From Lentisphaeria bacterium UBA4640 (lineage in GTDB: Bacteria; Verrucomicrobiota; Lentisphaeria; Victivallales; UBA1829), in contig DHMO01000005.1 of the NCBI GenBank assembly GCA_002405835.1, forward strand, positions 62,001-126,000: 64,000 bases of DNA, read 5' to 3'. Positions 20,974 to 33,528 of this stretch are shown here, piece after piece (within the stretch, counting starts at the first letter, position 1; every line of letters starts with the position of its first letter). The notes under the pieces were generated by a model, which made no database searches, was not told where the DNA came from, and worked only from the letters and a program-made list of their open reading frames with translations. The position numbers and the translations under genes were made by a program.

Positions 20974-22470
20974 TCAGGCGTATTTGTGTTTGAGCATTTT
21001 GAGATAGGGTGCGGGATCGAGCGTTCCGTTTCCGGTCGCGATCTTGAGAATTTCCGATGTGCTGTATTTGGCTCCGTAGATGTGGACATGGGAGCGGAGC
21101 CATTCGCGGAGCGGGGTGTAATCACCCTGCGCGATGCTCTGCGGAATTTCGGGGAGATCCTTGAGAGCGGCGTTCCAGAGCTGGGCGGAGATGACGTTCC
21201 CGATTGCATAGGAGGGGAAGTAACCGAATTCGCCCATTGCCCAGTGAACATCCTGAAGCACGCCTTCGGTATCGTTCCGGATTTCGATTCCGAGCAGGTC
21301 TTTCATTCCGGCATTCCAGGCGTCGGCAAGATCGGCGACTTTGAGTTTGCCTTCGAGCATCGCTTTTTCAAGTTCGAAACGCAGAATGATGTGCATGTTG
21401 TACGTCAGTTCATCGGCTTCCACGCGGATGGGGGAGGCTTCGACGATGTTGAGTGCGGCGAGGAACTTTTTCATCGGGACGTTTTTGAGTGCGGCGGGGT
21501 AGAGTTTCTGCACACGCGGATACCAGAACTGCCAGAATTCCGGCGAGCGTGCAACCAGATTTTCCCAGAGACGGGACTGGGATTCATGGACCGAGAAAGA
21601 GGCTCCGTCGCCGAACGGCGTGCGCGCGTAACGTTTGTCGATTCCCTGTTCATAGAGGGCGTGTCCGCCTTCGTGCACGGAACTGAAGAGGGCGGAGAAG
21701 GGCTTTCCGGGGAAGACTTTTGTAGTGACGCGGACGTCGTAGAGCCCGATGGTCGTGGTGAACGGATGAACGGTTGTATCCTGCCGTCCGCAGTTCCAGT
21801 CATAGCCCATGCGGGTGAGAACCTCTTCGGTGAGCTTGATCTGTTTTGCCGCGGGAAATGAACCGTTGAGGAACGAGGTGTCCGGCGCGGGTTTTTCGAG
21901 AGCGGAACGGATGATTGCGGACTGCTCTTTTTTCAGTCGCGCAAAGACGGGTTCGAGTTCGGCGCAGGTGACTCCTTCATCGAAGCGGTCGAGGAGCGGG
22001 TCGTAGGGATGTTCATACGGTTCAAACCAGGAGAGACGTTCGAAGGTGAGGTCGAGGAGTTCCTGGAGATGCGGAGCGAAGATTTTGAAATTCTTTTCTT
22101 CGCGGGCGCGTTCCCATGCGGAGCTGGCGCGAGAACAGGCTTCGGCGTTGCGGCGGACCCATTCGGCCGGGAGACGGTGTTCCTTTTCGTAGTCTCTGCA
22201 GACTTTTTCGATGAGACGGCGGTCATCGGAGTCCGGATCAAGTTTTTTTGCTTTGTGCCGGAGTTTTCCGATGAGTTTTCCGAATTCGCGTGAAGTGATT
22301 TTTTCGTGGGCGATTTCCCCGAGTGTGGCGAGCTGGAGGGAACGCGAGTCGATGGAACCGGGGGCCATGTAAGTGCGCATATCCCAGTCGAGCAGTTCGG
22401 AGGCGGCGCGGAGGTCGGAGACGGCGCCGAGAATGTTTTTCAGTTTTTCCAGTTTTTCAGCAAAGCTCAT
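20974..22470 (-). CDS. thermostable carboxypeptidase 1, peptidase family M32
   Basis: A 498-residue zinc carboxypeptidase of the Taq/Pfu type. The HExxH motif is HEGGH at residues 266-270, in the M32 context SSVHEGGHALYEQG, and the glutamate ligand follows about 30 residues later (SFSVHESQSR). It releases C-terminal residues from peptides in the cytoplasm. ATG 22470 was chosen because GGGAG lies upstream and the conserved start region (KLEKLKNILGAV...LDWD) follows; the open frame reaches 22530 inside the preceding gene. It starts 5 bp after the AsmA-like gene stop. Confidence 0.92.
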   Translation of the reverse strand: MSFAEKLEKLKNILGAVSDLRAASELLDWDMRTYMAPGSIDSRSLQLATLGEIAHEKITSREFGKLIGKLRHKAKKLDPDSDDRRLIEKVCRDYEKEHRLPAEWVRRNAEACSRASSAWERAREEKNFKIFAPHLQELLDLTFERLSWFEPYEHPYDPLLDRFDEGVTCAELEPVFARLKKEQSAIIRSALEKPAPDTSFLNGSFPAAKQIKLTEEVLTRMGYDWNCGRQDTTVHPFTTTIGLYDVRVTTKVFPGKPFSALFSSVHEGGHALYEQGIDKRYARTPFGDGASFSVHESQSRLWENLVARSPEFWQFWYPRVQKLYPAALKNVPMKKFLAALNIVEASPIRVEADELTYNMHIILRFELEKAMLEGKLKVADLADAWNAGMKDLLGIEIRNDTEGVLQDVHWAMGEFGYFPSYAIGNVISAQLWNAALKDLPEIPQSIAQGDYTPLREWLRSHVHIYGAKYSTSEILKIATGNGTLDPAPYLKMLKHKYA

Positions 22471-22475
22471 GATGA

Positions 22476-25337
22476 TTACTCCCATTTGTACGTGTTGAAG
22501 TTTCCCTTGAGGCGCCGTTCCATGATCCACGAGACGGGGGTAAGGAGATGGGACATTGCGTCGAAGGGAAGTGTATTGCGGAGAAGTTCCGCGCGCACGC
22601 GGACGTCGAAGCTGTTGTCGGCCCAGCGGTAGTTGCCGCGGGCGTTGAGGGAGACGAGGCCGCCGTTGCTGCGCAGGTCTTCAAATTCGAGTTTTTCGCC
22701 GGCGAGCCGGAAATCTCCGTTGATTTTTGTGATGGAACCGAAACTTTCGAGCGACCAGACCTGTCCGATGATGCGCAGGAAACTTCCGAGCAGGGGAACG
22801 GTCCAGAGGTTGGAGCCGGAGATGGTCATCTGTCCGCTTCCGTCGAGCTGGAGTCTGCTTCCGGCTTTATAGGACATTGCGGCGTCAAGGTTCATGGAAA
22901 GAAGAGCGTTTTTGTACTCTTCCGGTGTTTTTCCGGCATCGACGCGGAAGCCCTGGAGGACGGAGAGCATGTTTGCGGAGGAGAGGCGTGCGCTGATGTT
23001 TCCCTTCTCTGTGTTGAAATTGTAGCAGTAGTCCATCTGGAGTCTTCCTCCGCAGAAATGCCCTTCGCCGCTGCGGAAGGAGGCTGTGGCGTTTTCATAG
23101 AGGAGAAGAGTGTCGAGGTCGGTGATGCGGATTCCCTGCCAGCGGCAGGAGCCGTTGGTGATGAGGGCGCGGAAACGGGTGTTGTCGGCATTGCTGTAGT
23201 CAATGACTCCGCTGGCTTCGACAGCCATGGGGAATGGGAAGTCGATGTAGCTGGTCCGCCATGCGGGATAGAGTGTGCGGATCATGTCATTGCCCGCGAT
23301 TGTGCTGGAGAGCTGGAAGTTGAGAACGCCGTCCGGCTTTTTGAACGAGAGGTCTTTCCCGGAGGGGCGGTAGTCGGCGGAGATGCGCATTTTGCCTTCT
23401 GCGGTTTCGAGGATGACGTCTGGAAGGATCAGATGATTTTCCGCATCGATGATAAACCGTGCCGCGCCGTAGCGGAAAGGAATGCGGTTGTAGGCAAAGT
23501 CGCGGATGACCATGGTTCCGGTGAGAAAATAGAAGGGGTCTTTTCCGTAATCGGCGGAGAGGTCGGCGGAGAGTTCGATTGTATCCGGGGCAGTCGGCCA
23601 TTTGATGTCGCGGGTCAGGCTGTTGACGAAGTCGCGGTTGGACTTTCCGAATGCTTCGAGCATGGCGGAGGGGGAGCCGGAGCAGACGACGCTTGCGGAG
23701 ATGCTCTGCATGCCGGGTTCGCAGCGGAGTCTTCCTGTGACACGCGACCCTCCGGGCAGGAGCGCTTCGATGTTCCGCAGAATAATGGCTTCCGAAGAAA
23801 ACTTGACGTCTGAAGCGATGGAGGAGACGGGGATGTTTTTGATTTGCAGATTGTTCAGCTGGACGCGGAAGTTTCCGGTGATTGCATCGATGTTGCGGAG
23901 CGGGAAGGAGAGTTCGCCCTGAACCGAGACGGATGTGGAGCTTGCGGGAGTGTGCAGCTGGACGTTTTCCTGAACGAGAGCGGCGATGTTCGGAGGGAGG
24001 ACTTTGAGGTGGTTCGCCGCATTTGCCTTGCCGTTCAGGGCGGCGCTGAAATGTTCGTTGTCGAGCTGGAAGGTCCCGTAAATGTTTCCGCCGCCGCGCA
24101 GCGAGGCGTTGCGGAGCGTTCCGTTCAGGTTCTGTCCGTCGGCTTTGAGTTCCAGGGAAATGTCATGGAATCCGAGCTTCTGGATGCTGAGGTTCTGAAC
24201 GTGCAGAGAGAGCAGCCCTTTGCAGGAGCCGCTGGAAAGATTGAAGTTTTCAAGGGTTCCTTCAAAATCGACGAGGGCTGCGCGGACGCCGAGAGTTGAG
24301 AGCGCGCTGTTCTGCACCGGAGCGCCGAGGAGACGGATGAGGTCATTGAATCTGCAGCGTCCGCGAACGCGTCCGTTGGCGGCACTGTATGAGGCGTCGT
24401 AGGTTCCGTTTGCGTCGATGAATGAGTCTTTCCCGAGTTTGACGGAGATGCGGTCGAGGGAGAAAATGCCGTTTTTGAGGGAAGCCTCTTCGTGGATGGA
24501 GCGTATCCGGACGCCGTTGTAGCGGAATGCGGGGAGCGTGAATTCCGCACGGGCGGTGGACTGGTTGAAGTCCATGATGTCCAGGTCGAATTCGAGTGTG
24601 CATGCGGGTGCTCCGGAGAATTCCTGCGAATAGATTTCGTGGAGAGTCCGCAGTGCTTTGCGGCGCATGGGAAGCGGAATTTCCCGGACGAATTCCGCAT
24701 ACGGATTTGCCGGCGGCGCCGCGAGCTGTGCGGCGGGTGGGGCGGCAGGTTTGCGCTCCTCCGTTTTTTCCGGTTCCGAATGGAAGCTGTCGAGCCATTT
24801 CGCGCTGGAGTAATAGAGCAGATTGCGGACGGTTCCGTGCATGGCGAAGCGGATGCCGTTGAGCGAGCCGGAGGCGCGGTTGATGCGGAGGCGTCCGGGG
24901 GCGCCGGAGAGGGATGCGTCAACATTGGAGATGAGCAGACGGTCCAGAGCGCCTTCCGCACCGGATTCGGGGAACAGCGGGAGTGCGGCTGTTGCTCCGG
25001 CAACACGCATGACGAACGGAAGTTCTCCGCGGAAGAAGCGCACGGGGGAGACTTTGAGCTGGACGCGTGTGGCGCGGAATTGCGGCATATCGGCTCCGGC
25101 GGTCAGCGAAACGTCGGTTCCGATGATTCCGTTCCAGAGGCCGGCGCGGAGCGAAGAGAGGGTCAGAGTGTAGCCGTACTGCCGGGCTTTGTGTTCAAGA
25201 CAGCGGCGGACCACATCGGGAACTCCGATGTATTCCATGCAGAAATCGGCAATGACAAGCACAATCAGGAGAGCTGTTGTCACGGCAGCGAGCCAGCGCA
25301 GACGGCGGCTGTTGAGACATGCGCGGATCAATGACAT
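22476..25337 (-). CDS. AsmA/TamB-like inner-membrane-anchored protein
   Basis: A 953-residue protein. One N-terminal transmembrane helix (about 15-33) precedes a very long beta-rich periplasmic region built of repeating amphipathic strands. The end resembles the AsmA-like C-terminal domain (segment GSNLWTVPLLGSFLRIIGQVW followed by DFRLAGEKLEFEDLRSNGG). Relatives (AsmA, TamB, YhdP) bridge the inner and outer membranes and are implicated in phospholipid transport or outer-membrane assembly; that role is inferred here. AGGAG precedes the ATG at 25337. It heads a unit with the M32 peptidase and lies 93 bp after the polysaccharide-operon kinase. No enzyme motif is seen. Confidence 0.75.
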   Translation of the reverse strand: MSLIRACLNSRRLRWLAAVTTALLIVLVIADFCMEYIGVPDVVRRCLEHKARQYGYTLTLSSLRAGLWNGIIGTDVSLTAGADMPQFRATRVQLKVSPVRFFRGELPFVMRVAGATAALPLFPESGAEGALDRLLISNVDASLSGAPGRLRINRASGSLNGIRFAMHGTVRNLLYYSSAKWLDSFHSEPEKTEERKPAAPPAAQLAAPPANPYAEFVREIPLPMRRKALRTLHEIYSQEFSGAPACTLEFDLDIMDFNQSTARAEFTLPAFRYNGVRIRSIHEEASLKNGIFSLDRISVKLGKDSFIDANGTYDASYSAANGRVRGRCRFNDLIRLLGAPVQNSALSTLGVRAALVDFEGTLENFNLSSGSCKGLLSLHVQNLSIQKLGFHDISLELKADGQNLNGTLRNASLRGGGNIYGTFQLDNEHFSAALNGKANAANHLKVLPPNIAALVQENVQLHTPASSTSVSVQGELSFPLRNIDAITGNFRVQLNNLQIKNIPVSSIASDVKFSSEAIILRNIEALLPGGSRVTGRLRCEPGMQSISASVVCSGSPSAMLEAFGKSNRDFVNSLTRDIKWPTAPDTIELSADLSADYGKDPFYFLTGTMVIRDFAYNRIPFRYGAARFIIDAENHLILPDVILETAEGKMRISADYRPSGKDLSFKKPDGVLNFQLSSTIAGNDMIRTLYPAWRTSYIDFPFPMAVEASGVIDYSNADNTRFRALITNGSCRWQGIRITDLDTLLLYENATASFRSGEGHFCGGRLQMDYCYNFNTEKGNISARLSSANMLSVLQGFRVDAGKTPEEYKNALLSMNLDAAMSYKAGSRLQLDGSGQMTISGSNLWTVPLLGSFLRIIGQVWSLESFGSITKINGDFRLAGEKLEFEDLRSNGGLVSLNARGNYRWADNSFDVRVRAELLRNTLPFDAMSHLLTPVSWIMERRLKGNFNTYKWE

Positions 25338-25430
25338 CGGGCTCTCCTGTGTTAAAGAATCTTGATTCAAGAGGTAATTTGCCCCGTAAGAGCAAAAATA
25401 CAAATGGAAAAATCAAGATATTCCCGATTT
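25338..25430 (-). other. 93-bp gap between hybrid kinase and AsmA-like gene
   Basis: This is the first spacer above 25 bp since the start of the polysaccharide operon. It contains a weak AT-rich inverted repeat (AAAAATC and GATTTTT, 11-nt loop) just after the kinase stop, and the 6-bp inverted repeat TCTTGA-A-TCAAGA. Either could mark the operon end and a new promoter, but no convincing -35/-10 pair was found. Confidence 0.3.
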
Positions 25431-28514
<3,084 letters not shown>

Positions 28515-28525
28515 GATAATATTCC

Positions 28526-30367
28526 TTATTTTATTATTTTTTCTTTGAGAACCCGGCAGAGAAAGAGCGGGTTGCCGAGCACGTACCGCCGGAAAAGCCG
28601 CACGGGTTCCTGATAGAGACGATAGAGCCATTCGATTCCGGCGCGGCGCATCCAGAGCGGAGCGCGGGGAATTCGTCCGGAGACGAAGTCGAGCAGACCT
28701 CCGACCGCGAGAGCCGCGCCGCAGCGCAGTTCCTTCCGGTGTGCGTCAATCCATTTTTCCTGTGCGGGAACGCCGAATGCGACGAGCAGCAGATCGGGAT
28801 TTGCTGCGTTGATCTCATCAATTGTCCGCAGCTCCTCTTCCGCATCTGCAAAATATCCGTGATGTGTTCCGGCGATCCGTGCGGCGGGATAGAGCCTGCG
28901 TACATTTTCCACCGCCGCTTCCGCCACGCCCGGACGCGCGCCGAGAAGATAGAGCGTGCGGCGTCCGTCGCAGAGAAGCGGGAAAAGATCGGTGCCGTTG
29001 ACGTTTTCCGGAACGTCGAATCCGAGGAGGCGCCCCGCCGTTTTGACGCCGCTTCCGTCGGGCCATACGGCGTCCGCATGATTCAGAATCCCGCGGTACG
29101 CGCGGTCGCTGTATGCAAGATTGAGACAGTGCGCATTGACAAAGAATAGTTCTGCGCAGAGTCCCGTTTCGTGGGCGCGCTGAACGGCGGAATCAATTTG
29201 CGCGAGTGCATTGGTCATGGTGCAGTTGTCAATGGGCACTCCGAAGACGGACGGACGTTTCGCTTTGTGTTCGCGGAAGATCTGTTCGAGGATTTGCGCA
29301 TTGTTTTCCCAGGAGAATTCCGCTGCACGATGATATCCTTTCTGAATGCGCCCGGCATTTCCTTCGCGGTCGGTGAGGAGCGTGCGCATGGCGTCTGCGA
29401 TTTCATCAATGTTTTCGGGATCGAAGAGAATGGCGCATCCTTCGCCGATTTCCCCGAGCGAGGAAGTCGCGGAGCAGGCGCAGGGGACACCGCGGTGCAT
29501 CGCTTCAATCAGGGAGAGTCCGAAGCCTTCGAAGAGCGAGGGAAAAATGTAGCCGGAGGAGGCGGAGAACGCCTCGTCCAGATCGGCATTGTCAATGAAT
29601 CCGGGAAAGTGAAAATGATCTGCGTGCGGACTCTGTTCCGCGGCGGCGAAGACTGGTTCCGAGCCTTCCCACTTTGCGCCGGGCATGACAAGGTCGAAGC
29701 GGTCCGCGAGTTCCGCCGGAAGACTGTCGAATGCCTGAATCAGCCGGACGTGGTTTTTGCCCGGGTGTTCGAGACGGGAAATGTAGAGCAGATACGGACG
29801 GCGGAGTCCGATCCGTTCGCGCCACGGTGTTCCGTTTTTTACTGCGGGAACGGAGAGCGTGAGACCGTCGGGAACCAGACGGAGTTTTTCGTGCGGGATG
29901 TGCCAGAACTTTTCAAGATCATTTTGCGTGGACTTGCTGATTGCGGCGACAACGGGGGCGCGGCGGACGAAAAAGGGGAGAACATGGCGGATGTAGAACA
30001 TGCGGAACGCATCGTATTTCGCTTTCACATGATACTGCGAGAGATCGTGTACGATGGCGATTGTGAAGCATGGATAGAATGCGAATGCACGCCGGTTCGC
30101 CGCGCAGATGACGCAGAAATCGAATTGTTCTTTCCGCACGCGGAACGGAAGAATGAAGAGGTGATAAAGCATGGAGAAGACGGCGCGGCGGGTCCAGCGC
30201 GGCAGGAGAATTTTGTTGTATTCGGGGAACTGTTCCGCAGCATCGGGTTCGAGAATCAGAGTGAGTTCGTGTCCGGCTTCGGAGAGAGCCTTCACCTGTT
30301 CGCGGATGCAGACGGAGATTCCGGATTTGCCTTTATCGAACGGGACGCAGGAAACAAGGATTTTCAT
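28526..30367 (-). CDS. fused glycosyltransferase: GT4 domain plus WecG/TagA (GT26) domain
   Basis: A 613-residue two-enzyme fusion. Residues 1-370 form a GT-B family 4 transferase with the E-x7-E signature in FEGFGLSLIEA (Glu280, Glu288). Residues 375-613 form a WecG/TagA/CpsF GT26 domain with FFVNAHCLNLAYSD (about 408-421), WPDGSGV (Asp437) and the late GVPAQEKW motif. GT26 enzymes add ManNAc or a related sugar to a lipid-linked acceptor, so the fusion could add two successive sugars. ATG 30367 overlaps the upstream stop as ATGA; the frame continues far upstream but only as arginine-rich shadow sequence. The two activities are normally separate genes. Confidence 0.88.
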   Translation of the reverse strand: MKILVSCVPFDKGKSGISVCIREQVKALSEAGHELTLILEPDAAEQFPEYNKILLPRWTRRAVFSMLYHLFILPFRVRKEQFDFCVICAANRRAFAFYPCFTIAIVHDLSQYHVKAKYDAFRMFYIRHVLPFFVRRAPVVAAISKSTQNDLEKFWHIPHEKLRLVPDGLTLSVPAVKNGTPWRERIGLRRPYLLYISRLEHPGKNHVRLIQAFDSLPAELADRFDLVMPGAKWEGSEPVFAAAEQSPHADHFHFPGFIDNADLDEAFSASSGYIFPSLFEGFGLSLIEAMHRGVPCACSATSSLGEIGEGCAILFDPENIDEIADAMRTLLTDREGNAGRIQKGYHRAAEFSWENNAQILEQIFREHKAKRPSVFGVPIDNCTMTNALAQIDSAVQRAHETGLCAELFFVNAHCLNLAYSDRAYRGILNHADAVWPDGSGVKTAGRLLGFDVPENVNGTDLFPLLCDGRRTLYLLGARPGVAEAAVENVRRLYPAARIAGTHHGYFADAEEELRTIDEINAANPDLLLVAFGVPAQEKWIDAHRKELRCGAALAVGGLLDFVSGRIPRAPLWMRRAGIEWLYRLYQEPVRLFRRYVLGNPLFLCRVLKEKIIK

Positions 30368-31476
30368 TTTACATTCTCCATAAGCGCGCGGACGGAGTTG
30401 AGAAAATGTTCGCGGCTGAAATTCTGTTTGACGAACCGGACGGCGTTTGTGCTCATGCGGATTGCTGCGTCGCGGGTATGGCTTTCGATGGCGCGGGCGA
30501 GCGCGGCAGTGTCGCCTTCGGGAACGGCGTATCCGGCGGAGTCGGGCAGCCAGTCTTCCACACCGCCGAGACGGAACGCTGCGACGGGGAGTCCGTGAGC
30601 GAGAGCTTCGAGTCCGCCGAGTCCGAACGGTTCCTGCCAGCGAGTCGGGAAGATGAGCAGGTCGGCGCGGTTCAGATATGTTTCCGGGGCGGAGACCCAG
30701 CCGGTGAATTCGACGCGGTCCGCAATCCCTTTTTCCGCTGCAAGAGCTTCGAGCATCGGACGGTCGGAGCCGTCGCCTGCGATGGTCAGCCGGAAGGGTA
30801 CGCGGAGTTTGGATGCGGCGTCGAGAAGAAGATCGCATCCCTTGCCGCGGATGAGCTGTCCGAGAAAGAGCAGGCGCAGCACGCCGTCCGGCATGAAATC
30901 GGTCCGCGGTTCCGTCGCGTCGGCGAATGGTGGAATGAGCGAGATGTTTTCCGGAGCAAGCCCGTTTTTCAGCAGATTGCGGTACATGAAGTGAGAAAGG
31001 ACGACGGCCCTGTGCCGCCGCAGTTCGTTCAGCAGACGGATTGAGGCGAATGGCGAACGTTTCCAGCCGCGCGGGCTGGAGAGACGGGAACAGATCGCGC
31101 AGCGCAGAAACGAACAGGAGCGGTGACAGTTGACGCGTCCGAAGGGCGTGTAGTAGTGACGTCTCATGCAGTAGAGGTCGTGATCGTGCGCCCAGAAGAT
31201 GAGCCGTTCGCCGAACCGCCCGCGCAGTTTTTTCAGCACAGGGAACGGACAGAGTTTGTGGAGGATTGCGAGCGAGTACTCTCCATCGGCTTTTCCAGGA
31301 GCGAAGACGCGCCGGAAGGCTTTGCGGAATTCGTTTTCGCCGCGTGCGGGAACGGAGCCTTCATAGTCGACTTCGATTCCTGCGTCACGGAGGGCGAGTG
31401 CGGTCTGATATGCGTAGCGTTCAATTCCGCCGGCAAAACCGATGTATTCGCCGAGAAAAAGCAGACGTTCAGCCAT
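30364..31476 (-). CDS. glycosyltransferase family 4
   Basis: A 370-residue GT-B glycosyltransferase. The N-terminal glycine-rich acceptor loop (FAGGIERYAYQ) and the C-terminal Glycos_transf_1 motif QEPFGLGGLEA with the E-x7-E pair are both present. A cysteine-rich stretch around 115-135 (CHRSCSFLRCAIC), in the N-terminal half, is unusual and could bind metal. It should add one sugar from an NDP-sugar to the lipid-linked repeat unit at the cytoplasmic face. It overlaps the preceding gene by 8 bp and the following by 4 bp. Sugar specificity is not predictable. Confidence 0.88.
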   Translation of the reverse strand: MAERLLFLGEYIGFAGGIERYAYQTALALRDAGIEVDYEGSVPARGENEFRKAFRRVFAPGKADGEYSLAILHKLCPFPVLKKLRGRFGERLIFWAHDHDLYCMRRHYYTPFGRVNCHRSCSFLRCAICSRLSSPRGWKRSPFASIRLLNELRRHRAVVLSHFMYRNLLKNGLAPENISLIPPFADATEPRTDFMPDGVLRLLFLGQLIRGKGCDLLLDAASKLRVPFRLTIAGDGSDRPMLEALAAEKGIADRVEFTGWVSAPETYLNRADLLIFPTRWQEPFGLGGLEALAHGLPVAAFRLGGVEDWLPDSAGYAVPEGDTAALARAIESHTRDAAIRMSTNAVRFVKQNFSREHFLNSVRALMENVK

Positions 31477-32683
31477 GTTTCAGCTCCTGATAGATTGCGG
31501 TCAGCCTGCGAGTGAGTGCGGACCATTCGAAATGCTTGACGCTCCCGCTTCCGTTTTCCGCAAGTTTGCGGCGGAACACGGGATCCTGCATTTTTTCCCA
31601 CGCGCGGAAAAGCTCTTCCGGTTTGTCGGGAGAAAAAAGCAGACCGTTCACGCCGTCCCGGATAAAATCTTTGAGTCCGCCCGCATTGGAGGCAATGAGG
31701 GGAGCTCCGGCGGCCCAGGCTTCCAGCGCGGCGATCCCGAACGGTTCGTGCCGCGAGGGAAGAATGAAGACATATGCGGAATGGAGAGCGGAGCGCAGCA
31801 GCGGCGAACCGGGCGGAAGGCCGGGAACGAGCGTGAAGCGTCCGGTCAGCCCGAGCCGTTTCACTTCCGCGACAAGTTCATCGCAATACCACTGTGCGGT
31901 GACGGGACCGATGAGCAGAAGATGAGTATCCTCGGTTTTCTGAAGCAGATTCAGAAGGATTTTCTGATTTTTCTGATAATCAATGCGCGAGATGCAGAGA
32001 ATGAGTTTTCTTTCGTCCGGAATATGAAATTCCTTGCGGATGTCTGCGGTGTCCGGTTCACGGAACTTCGCCGCTTCGATGCCGTTGGGCAGATAGAAAA
32101 TGCGCTGTCCGGGGTACGCCTTGCGGAGTTTCGCCTCTTCCGTGCGCCCGACGCAGAGGACGGCGTCTGCACTGCGGACGGGATCGGAGCGGAGCCCGGC
32201 GAGGCGGTCAATGATGCCGCCGTAGTGGAATTTCCCGCGCACGGGACGCAGAAGTTCGCGCAGTTCCGCGGGGGGAACGTCCGCCGCTCCGCCGTGGAGA
32301 GTGATGATTGAGGGAATGCCGCGGCGTTTTGCAATGTGTTCGCAGATTGCCGCGAGGCGTCCGCCGCAGTGTATGTGGATGATGTCGTAGTTTCCCTGTT
32401 TCAGTGCGCGGAAGAGGGGGAGCGAGTAGGGGTTTCCGCCCTTCTTGTCGAGAGCGAGAGCATCCCGTCCCGGCATGGGGAAATACGGGTAAAAGTAGGG
32501 GAAGCGGCGGATGCTGATGCCGTCGCGCACTTCATCGCCGCGGACGGCGAGAGCGGAGGTGGCGAGGATTTCCGGCTGGAGTCCCTGTGCGCGCTGATTG
32601 AGCGCGGTGTTCCAGACAACAGTTTCGGTTCCGCCCCACTCTTCGAAGACGAAACGGCGGACGACATGAGCGATTTTAAGCAT
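31469..32683 (-). CDS. glycosyltransferase family 4
   Basis: A 404-residue GT-B glycosyltransferase. The N-terminal domain carries the usual GGTETVVWN acceptor loop, and the C-terminal domain has the donor motif HEPFGIAALEAWAAGAP with an E-x7-E pair. It should act at the inner membrane on the undecaprenyl-linked oligosaccharide. Its ends overlap both neighbours by 8 bp, so it is embedded in the operon. Donor and linkage are unknown. Confidence 0.9.
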   Translation of the reverse strand: MLKIAHVVRRFVFEEWGGTETVVWNTALNQRAQGLQPEILATSALAVRGDEVRDGISIRRFPYFYPYFPMPGRDALALDKKGGNPYSLPLFRALKQGNYDIIHIHCGGRLAAICEHIAKRRGIPSIITLHGGAADVPPAELRELLRPVRGKFHYGGIIDRLAGLRSDPVRSADAVLCVGRTEEAKLRKAYPGQRIFYLPNGIEAAKFREPDTADIRKEFHIPDERKLILCISRIDYQKNQKILLNLLQKTEDTHLLLIGPVTAQWYCDELVAEVKRLGLTGRFTLVPGLPPGSPLLRSALHSAYVFILPSRHEPFGIAALEAWAAGAPLIASNAGGLKDFIRDGVNGLLFSPDKPEELFRAWEKMQDPVFRRKLAENGSGSVKHFEWSALTRRLTAIYQELKHG

Positions 32684-33527
32684 GTTTTTCCCCTTTCAGA
32701 AAATCGCGGGCGCCGCGCCGATACTGGAGTTTCTGGATGAGGCGTCTCCGGAGCGCGCCGGGAAGCTCCGGCAGTCCGGCGGGATGAGCGATCAGATACC
32801 GGATGTCGCGCAGAGTTTCGCGGAACGCACCCGCGAGGGAGCGGAAGAGAGAAGGCGCGGAGTTGTAAATCCGTGCGTCCGCGAATCCTTCGCCGTAAAA
32901 ACGGCGGGCGAGTTCAGCCGGAGTGTAGTTGTGGGAGTGCTCGACGAGGGCGTTTGCCGCATACCGGATGCGGATCGGGCGGCGGTGCGCCCATTCGACG
33001 TCTTCCGAATAACGGAAAGTTTCGTCGAAGGGATTTTTAAGCAGATCGTCACGGAATGCGGCGGAAGAGGCGAGTGAGAAGAAGAACTTCCAGCCCGCGG
33101 CAACGGAACCGTCGCCGAATGCGCGTTCATTGTCTTTGCGGACGAGATACTGCGCGTCGGGACGGGGCAGCTGGTTTGCGTAGACCGCATCGGCTGTGCC
33201 GTTTCTGAGGGGAGCCGTGAGGTTTTCGAGCCAGACTTCGTTGAGGGGGACTGCGTCCGCATTGTTGAAGACAATGATGTTTCCGGCAGCCGCCTGGATC
33301 ATCCGGTTGAGTGTGCGTCCGGGGAAATAGGGTCCATCGGGACGCGGCACGATGCGCACGCCGGGAGCGGCGGCAATGATTTCCGCGGTGCCGTCGGAGG
33401 ACGCGTCGTCGCAGCAGAGAACCTCGAACTTAAGCGAGGTTTTCTGCTGAGCGACGGCAGCCAGGGTCTGTTCAACGAAACTGCGGTCGTTATGGGACCG
33501 GACGAGGATGGAGACGGTTGCGGTCAT
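32676..33527 (-). CDS. glycosyltransferase family 2
   Basis: A 283-residue GT-A transferase. The N-terminal motif VSILVRSHND and the DDASSDGT segment bind the nucleotide. The acidic metal motif normally written D-x-D appears as FNNADAVP, so the last position is Asp but the first is Asn. That variation occurs among GT2 proteins that recognise unusual donors, and the enzyme may still be active. Hydrophobic segments are few, consistent with a peripheral enzyme of repeat-unit assembly. It overlaps the next gene by 8 bp and starts directly after the STAS gene. Confidence 0.85.
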   Translation of the reverse strand: MTATVSILVRSHNDRSFVEQTLAAVAQQKTSLKFEVLCCDDASSDGTAEIIAAAPGVRIVPRPDGPYFPGRTLNRMIQAAAGNIIVFNNADAVPLNEVWLENLTAPLRNGTADAVYANQLPRPDAQYLVRKDNERAFGDGSVAAGWKFFFSLASSAAFRDDLLKNPFDETFRYSEDVEWAHRRPIRIRYAANALVEHSHNYTPAELARRFYGEGFADARIYNSAPSLFRSLAGAFRETLRDIRYLIAHPAGLPELPGALRRRLIQKLQYRRGARDFLKGEKHA

Positions 33528-33528
33528 T

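Noticed and set aside
30368..30838. 157-residue N-terminal extension of the GT4-GT26 protein
   Set aside because: It is arginine/proline-rich and lies entirely within the upstream GT4 gene; ATG 30367 overlaps that gene's stop as expected.
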